The position numbers were made by a program, and so were the translations under genes. This document shows, one piece after another, positions 7,119 to 11,294 of a stretch of DNA of 11,294 nt. Every line of letters begins with the position of its first letter. Position 1 is the stretch's first letter. Origin of the DNA: an uncultured Desulfomonile sp. (GTDB taxonomy: Bacteria > Desulfobacterota > Desulfomonilia > Desulfomonilales > Desulfomonilaceae); NCBI GenBank assembly GCA_903853735.1, contig CAINUH010000518.1, forward strand, positions 1 through 11,294, read 5' to 3'. The notes beneath the pieces are model-generated. The model ran no database searches. It was not told the origin of the DNA and saw nothing but the letters and a program-made list of their open reading frames with translations.

Positions 7119-7147
7119 AGGATAGGACACCCTTGGTCTTGCGTCAA
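7119..7147 (-). promoter_or_regulatory. Predicted sigma-70-type promoter for the cstA operon
   Basis: On the minus strand, TTGACG (7147-7142) is followed after exactly 17 bases by TATCCT (7124-7119), matching the -35 and -10 consensus at 5/6 and 4/6. Transcription would begin near 7112, giving a leader of about 125 nt before the cstA ATG. An 8-bp palindrome AAACGTTT (7106-7113) sits at the expected start point and could be an operator. Farther down the leader, GGCTC (7014-7018) and GAGCC (7034-7038) could form a small hairpin. The rest of the 257-bp gap (6987-7243) shows a GCCGG/CCGGC repeat near 7213-7234, just after the ligase gene, but without a T-tract on the minus strand. Confidence 0.5.
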
Positions 7148-7243
7148 GAACTATTTTCCCTACAAATTCATTAAAGAAACGATTCTACCAGTTTTGAGCA
7201 CGACGGTCCACAGCCGGGATATGCCGAAGCCGGCCCTGAAAAA

Positions 7244-8527
7244 TTAATCCCTCTTATCAAATATTCTCTTTGTTTTTCGCTCGCTCCTCGGCAGAGAGCC
7301 GTACGGGACGATCTCGACCTCAGGTGTTACCAGAAGTTTCTTTCTGACGGCATCCTTGACCGTGGCAGCCTTTTGGGAAAAAACTGAGGCATCTGAGTCA
7401 AGTACGCACTCCACCCGTAGAGTCATTATATCCTTGCCTTCAACCCTGTCGATCACGACCTGGTATTCGCTTCCGATACCGCCTACTTCGCTGAGCACAT
7501 TGTCAATTTGCCCGGGATAAATATTCACTGCCCTGACGATAAACATGTCGTCCGAGCGGCCAAGAATCCTATCATGTCTCGGGAGAAGACTGCCGCATGA
7601 GCAGGGTTGAGGCTTGATAGCTGTGAGATCCCTTGTCCTGTATCGGATTAATGGTACTGCCTCCTTACGCAGTGTTGTAACGACCATCTCCCCAACCTCT
7701 CCATCCGGTACGGGTTCAAGTGTCTCGGGATCCAGGATTTCGAGAATGTAGTAATCGGCCCAGTAATGCATCCCATCATGTGCTGAGCATTCCAGACCGG
7801 TGCCCGGACCATAAAGCTCCGTCATTCCAGGAATATCGTACATGTCGGAAAGATTCAGCAATGACCGTATTCTTTCCCTCATCGCGTCGGACGAGCGCTC
7901 GGAGCCATAAATCATTTTCTTGAGTTTAACTCTATCCTTGAGGCCTCTCTTTTCAACCTCTTCTGCCAACAGCAGCCCCATTGAGGCTGTGCAGCACATG
8001 ACGGTGCTGCCAAAATCAGCAAGAAACTCCATCTGCATCTCAAGATTCCCTGGCCCAGCCGGCACAGCCACTGCGCCGAATTTTTCGCAGCCAAGCTGGA
8101 AACCGACTCCAGCCGTCCACACTCCGTACCCGACGCATATCTGGACGCGATCTTCAGGCGTGAGGTCCGCCATTTCGTAACATCGTGCAAACATGTGCGC
8201 CCAGTCGTCAATATCCTTTTGTGTGTAGCAAAGCACTTTTCGTTTTCCCGTGGTCCCGGAGGAAGCGTGCAAACGAACCACGTGCGTCATGGGCACGCTG
8301 AGCAAGGGGAATGGATATCCTTCTGCCAAGTCGTTGGATGAGGTGAACGGGAGTCTCTTGATATCGTCCAAGCTCCTAATATCCTCAGGCCTGACCCCTG
8401 CGGTCTCTAACTTTTCACGATAAACTTCCGATCCTCCGTAGGCATGTTTCACGGTCCACTGGAGACCCTTTAACTGGATCTCTTCCAGCTCTGTGCCGGA
8501 TTTGTAGGCAGGCATAAAGGTTTTCAT
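7244..8527 (-). CDS. Phenylacetate-CoA-ligase-like (PaaK family) AMP-forming acyl-CoA ligase
   Basis: 427 residues, close to the usual PaaK length. The ATP-binding P-loop SSGTTGK is at 89-95; YGSERSSDAMRERI (207-220) matches the region where PaaK has GAEP..DAMR; DIPGMTELYGPG (231-242) is the adenylate-forming A5-type motif. RYRTRDL near residue 300, the CSCG pair near 310 and a C-terminal PRSERKTKR segment complete the family pattern. The reaction is acid + ATP + CoA to acyl-CoA + AMP + PPi in the cytoplasm. Its start ATG overlaps the hyuB stop (ATGA, 8524-8527), with GGAG upstream, so it is translationally coupled to the HyuA/HyuB-type carboxylase genes. That pairing suggests it activates their carboxylated product, as benzoylacetate-CoA ligase does in acetophenone degradation. 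The acid specificity (aryl, phenylacetyl, beta-keto or other) cannot be read with confidence, so no paaK symbol is given. Confidence 0.88.
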   Translation of the reverse strand: MKTFMPAYKSGTELEEIQLKGLQWTVKHAYGGSEVYREKLETAGVRPEDIRSLDDIKRLPFTSSNDLAEGYPFPLLSVPMTHVVRLHASSGTTGKRKVLCYTQKDIDDWAHMFARCYEMADLTPEDRVQICVGYGVWTAGVGFQLGCEKFGAVAVPAGPGNLEMQMEFLADFGSTVMCCTASMGLLLAEEVEKRGLKDRVKLKKMIYGSERSSDAMRERIRSLLNLSDMYDIPGMTELYGPGTGLECSAHDGMHYWADYYILEILDPETLEPVPDGEVGEMVVTTLRKEAVPLIRYRTRDLTAIKPQPCSCGSLLPRHDRILGRSDDMFIVRAVNIYPGQIDNVLSEVGGIGSEYQVVIDRVEGKDIMTLRVECVLDSDASVFSQKAATVKDAVRKKLLVTPEVEIVPYGSLPRSERKTKRIFDKRD

Positions 8528-10278
8528 CGGGCTGCTCCATCTGGTATCGAAGCCCTGAGTTTACCAGTTTGGGCCTCGTTAACAACAAATGTCTGAGGAT
8601 TGATGGATACACCGTAGTCCCTGTCAGCGGATTCTAAAGAAATAACCCCGTTGCGAACTTCCTGGGCCACCTTTTCCTTGGGCCTTAGCAAAGGATTGCC
8701 GTATCCGCCACCTCCTCCTGCCTGCTGGAAATAAATAGTTCTTTTGGGCACGTCCTCTACAAGATCTTTGGTCGTGCACAGATAGTGTCGGCCGTCCGGA
8801 TATGTGAGTTCGATTTTGTTCAATGTTCCCTGCATTCCCCCTTGCGCGCCTCGAGAGGGTTCCACGTCGCCATCACCGAAGGTGACTAGCTTGGTATGGT
8901 CGGACCCAATTTCGAATTCGGTCTCGACCCCCAGACCTCCACGCCATTGTCCCGGCCCGGCCGAGTCCGTCCAGTATTCGTGCCTTAGTAGCAGGTGCGG
9001 AGTCTGCTGCTCAAACATCTCGTAATCCTGGTCCAAAACTCCGCCGGATGCGTCAATCATACCTATGTGATCGTAGCCGTCCACGCCTTTGATTGCCCCG
9101 GATCCCCCTTTAAGACCCATGAAGCCGATGTCGACGTATGGAGTTCGTTTTCTGGGATCCATGCCGGTAGTAAGAGAACATAGCAGTTCATTCCATTCCG
9201 CTGTTACCCTGTCAGGTATCACAGGGCCAAGCGCCCTCATGATGGCATCCGCGTTGTTGGGGCAAAGGTGATTGCCGTATGTGGTAGCCGCAGGATAAGC
9301 GGCGTTCAGTATGGTACCACACGGAATAATGATCTTGACCGGCCGTACCATACCATCGTTGTGCGGAATGTCCGGGTTTACCATTTGCAGGAAAGTAAGA
9401 ATGGTGGCCGAGGCGCTGGATGTGTACGTACCGTTGACAAAGCCCGTGGTCTGAGGATCGGTTTCGGAGTAGTCAAAACAGATCTCGTCGTCATCCACCG
9501 TTATCTTGACTCTTATCTCATACTTTGATCCTGGATGTTTCCCATCAAAATAGCAGGTGGATTCACCGCAATAAACACCCTTGGGGATGGTGCGTATCTC
9601 GTTGCGCATCATTTTTTCCGTGGAATCGAACAGATACTCCTTGTGTGCCTCGAAGGATTCCATGCCGTAACGCTCTATAATTCTGAGCAAGCCTCTCTCT
9701 CCCACGACACAGGAGCCGATTTCAGCACGCATGTCTTCGGCAACAATGTCCAGCCTGATGTTGGCAAAAATCAATTCCCAGACGTCTTTCCTCAGTTTGC
9801 CTTTCTCATAAACCTTAACCGGAGGAATACGGAGGGCCTCCTCCCAAACTTCCGTAGCATTGGGATTGTACCCGCCTTGGACAGCACCGCCGATGTCGGC
9901 CTGATGTCCCTTACAGGCTGCCCAGCCCACAAGAACTCCGCCCGCAAAAATGGGCTTGTATGCAGCCACGTCGTTGTTCTGGTTTCCCATGGAGAAAACG
10001 TCATTGTGAAAGATTACGTCGCCAGGATAAATTTCATCGCCGAAATAATTCACGATATATTCGCACACCGGCCCCAGAGAAAATGACAATATAGGCAAAT
10101 TCTCCGTCTGTTCCAACATCTTACCCTTGGCGTCGTAAAGACCGGTAACGAAGTCTTTTGCCTCACAGAGGATCGGAGATCTGGTCGTCATCGTCAGAGC
10201 AATACTCATCTCCTCCGTAATTGACTTGAGACGCCGTTGAAGGATCGACACAAGCACTTTATCGATCTTAGGTTTCAC
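8524..10278 (-). CDS. HyuB-family subunit (hydantoinase B / acetone-acetophenone carboxylase type)
   Basis: 584 residues, spanning the whole Hydantoinase_B domain. Hallmarks in order: the N-terminal helix and CEAKDFVTGLYD segment (38-49), GDVIFHND (86-93), GHQADIGG (124-131), a glycine-rich GLKGGSGA stretch in the C-terminal half, GQWRGGLG, and AGGGGGYGNP near the end. Family members form complexes with HyuA to perform ATP-dependent hydrolysis of hydantoins or 5-oxoproline, or carboxylation of acetone or acetophenone. It is markedly shorter than the acetone carboxylase alpha subunit (about 770 residues), so acetone carboxylase proper is disfavoured. The start is GTG at 10278, preceded by AAGGAGG at 10287-10293 with an 8-base spacer, overlapping the hyuA stop by GTGA. 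The CoA ligase starts within its stop codon. Neighbours favour a carboxylase acting before CoA activation; hydantoinase or oxoprolinase activity remains possible. Confidence 0.88.
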   Translation of the reverse strand: MKPKIDKVLVSILQRRLKSITEEMSIALTMTTRSPILCEAKDFVTGLYDAKGKMLEQTENLPILSFSLGPVCEYIVNYFGDEIYPGDVIFHNDVFSMGNQNNDVAAYKPIFAGGVLVGWAACKGHQADIGGAVQGGYNPNATEVWEEALRIPPVKVYEKGKLRKDVWELIFANIRLDIVAEDMRAEIGSCVVGERGLLRIIERYGMESFEAHKEYLFDSTEKMMRNEIRTIPKGVYCGESTCYFDGKHPGSKYEIRVKITVDDDEICFDYSETDPQTTGFVNGTYTSSASATILTFLQMVNPDIPHNDGMVRPVKIIIPCGTILNAAYPAATTYGNHLCPNNADAIMRALGPVIPDRVTAEWNELLCSLTTGMDPRKRTPYVDIGFMGLKGGSGAIKGVDGYDHIGMIDASGGVLDQDYEMFEQQTPHLLLRHEYWTDSAGPGQWRGGLGVETEFEIGSDHTKLVTFGDGDVEPSRGAQGGMQGTLNKIELTYPDGRHYLCTTKDLVEDVPKRTIYFQQAGGGGGYGNPLLRPKEKVAQEVRNGVISLESADRDYGVSINPQTFVVNEAQTGKLRASIPDGAAR

Positions 10279-11294
10279 GACAAGATCCTCCTTTTAACAT
10301 CTTCCTCGAGATTCTTAAGGTACATTGTGAAACTGCCGTAACGGTCGGTGAGAACGTTGAATTCCGGTGCGACAAATGTTGTCGTGTTCACCTGCTCGAT
10401 GATTGCCGGTCCCTCCACCCGGTTTCCGAATTGCAGGGCCAGCCCGTCAAACACCGCAACTTCTCGAAATGTCTTTTGAATGGGAAGGTAAACGTTGCGA
10501 CCTTTCTTGTAAGCTCGGGAAGGATCTTCTCCGGAATATTCCTGCTTCTGAAATTCCGGCTTCTCAGTCCTACCGATACATACCAGCCTCATATTGATGA
10601 GTTCCACATAAGTTCCGTGGTCTTCAAGGGAGTAACCGTACAGGGCATTGTGAGCCGGATGGAATCTCCGAGCCATACTTTCGATGTCGAATCTATCCAC
10701 TTCCTGGGCGGTCACTTCGACTTCCACCTCGTGGTACTGTTTTACATACCTGAGATCCAGAGAGTATCGGTATTCGATGTCGGATTCCCGCATCCCTTCA
10801 GAAATGAGAAGTTGTTTTCCCTCCCGCTTCATCTCGTCAAACAGCCGCCCGAATACCTGGGGATCTGCATCATGCAGGTTCACTGCATAGGTTCTGACGA
10901 AGTTATGTTTGAGATCCGACATAAGCATTCCGGCAGCACAAAAAATCGAGGACTCTCTCGGAACAATCAGGACAGGGTTCTCCAGTTCCAGGGCGATCAT
11001 ACAAGAATGATTGGGGCCTGCGCCTCCCGCAACGACAAGCGGAAAATCTCTCGGGTCCTGTCCGTGCTTGACCGCGACTTCACGTACGGCCGCGGCCATA
11101 TTCACGTTAATGACGCGATACATACCCGCGGCAGCCTCGTACAGATCATAACCCATTTGTTTCGCAATTTTTTCTTGAATCGCCTTCTCGGCCAGGTGAC
11201 GGTGGAGAGGCATGCGGCCGCCTGCGAAAAAGTCAGGGTCGAGATATCCCAGCACCAGGTCTGCATCAGTACATGCCGGATTCTCCCCCCCAAG
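10275..11294 (-). CDS. HyuA-family subunit (hydantoinase A / carboxylase type), C-terminal part
   Basis: The frame stays open to the window edge, giving 339 C-terminal residues; the N-terminal part lies beyond 11294. The leading residues GGENPACTDADLVLGYLDP match the Hydantoinase_A motif in which PT.TDAN.VLGRLDP is usual. NMAAAVREVAVKHG and VVAGGAGPNHSCMIALEL follow, the latter being the phosphate-binding actin-like ATPase loop (GGAGP.H). PRESSIFCAAGMLMSDLKH and FVRTY complete the core, and the rest is the HyuA C-terminal domain. In this family HyuA is the ATP-using half that works with HyuB. Its stop overlaps the hyuB GTG by four bases, which points to balanced synthesis of the two subunits. 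A small gamma-like subunit, as found in acetone carboxylase, is not seen downstream; it may lie upstream or be absent. The promoter of this operon is outside the window. Confidence 0.9.
   Translation of the reverse strand, partial: LGGENPACTDADLVLGYLDPDFFAGGRMPLHRHLAEKAIQEKIAKQMGYDLYEAAAGMYRVINVNMAAAVREVAVKHGQDPRDFPLVVAGGAGPNHSCMIALELENPVLIVPRESSIFCAAGMLMSDLKHNFVRTYAVNLHDADPQVFGRLFDEMKREGKQLLISEGMRESDIEYRYSLDLRYVKQYHEVEVEVTAQEVDRFDIESMARRFHPAHNALYGYSLEDHGTYVELINMRLVCIGRTEKPEFQKQEYSGEDPSRAYKKGRNVYLPIQKTFREVAVFDGLALQFGNRVEGPAIIEQVNTTTFVAPEFNVLTDRYGSFTMYLKNLEEDVKRRILS
10287..10293 (-). promoter_or_regulatory. Strong Shine-Dalgarno for hyuB inside the hyuA 3' end
   Basis: Minus strand AAGGAGG at 10293-10287 lies eight bases before the GTG at 10278, within hyuA coding sequence. 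It is the best ribosome site in the window, and it supports the GTG start and high translation of HyuB relative to simple coupling. Confidence 0.65.

Noticed and set aside
7213..7234. GCCGG/CCGGC inverted repeat after the CoA ligase gene as an intrinsic terminator
   Set aside because: The stem is only five base pairs with a long loop, and no T-tract follows on the minus strand.
9535..10086. Plus-strand open frame of 183 codons opposite hyuB
   Set aside because: Antisense shadow of a well-conserved HyuB region, with no domain or ribosome site.
8524..11294. Acetone carboxylase (acxABC)
   Set aside because: HyuB is too short compared with the acetone carboxylase alpha subunit, and no gamma subunit gene follows; a ligase does instead.

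Overview
The window reads as part of a bacterial chromosome, most plausibly an anaerobic Desulfobacterota-type (former Deltaproteobacteria) organism. This is an inference from gene content: an NtrB/NtrC-type sigma-54 two-component pair, a HyuA/HyuB-type carboxylase next to a phenylacetate-CoA-ligase-like enzyme, tandem single-domain ArsA ATPases and a short CstA. No rRNA or other phylogenetic marker is present. Base composition and codon use look even across the window. I saw no insertion sequence, integrase, tRNA, CRISPR array or phage gene.

Layout: two convergent blocks meet near 2709-2842. The plus-strand block (1-2708) holds the 3' part of a sensor histidine kinase, a complete NtrC-family regulator that overlaps it by 19 bp, and a small thioredoxin-like protein with two CxxC motifs. 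The minus-strand block (11294 down to 2843) contains two transcription units. The upstream one is hyuA (5' end cut off by the window edge), hyuB and a PaaK-like acyl-CoA ligase, joined by 4-bp start/stop overlaps. The downstream one is cstA, a 90-residue uncharacterised gene, and two ArsA/Get3-like ATPases. A good sigma-70-like promoter lies in the 257-bp gap between the two units.

How the genes may work together: the hyuA-hyuB-ligase set fits carboxylation of a ketone-like substrate followed by CoA activation of the acid, as in anaerobic acetophenone degradation (carboxylase plus benzoylacetate-CoA ligase). A hydantoinase/oxoprolinase role for HyuAB cannot be excluded. CstA-family proteins import pyruvate or peptides and normally have a small partner (YbdD/YjiX). 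Here the small gene after cstA is not recognisably YbdD-like and is followed by the two ATPases.

The most striking signal is that the two ArsA-like ATPases have lost complementary parts of the family's signature. The first-listed one (2843-3823) has Asn at the position of the catalytic switch I Asp (Get3 D57) but keeps DTAPT. The other (3842-4819) keeps that Asp but has replaced DTAPT with DLVPL. This suggests an obligate asymmetric heterodimer, possibly serving the CstA membrane complex. No gene-free stretch exceeds 300 bp; the longest, 6987-7243, holds the promoter and leader described below.
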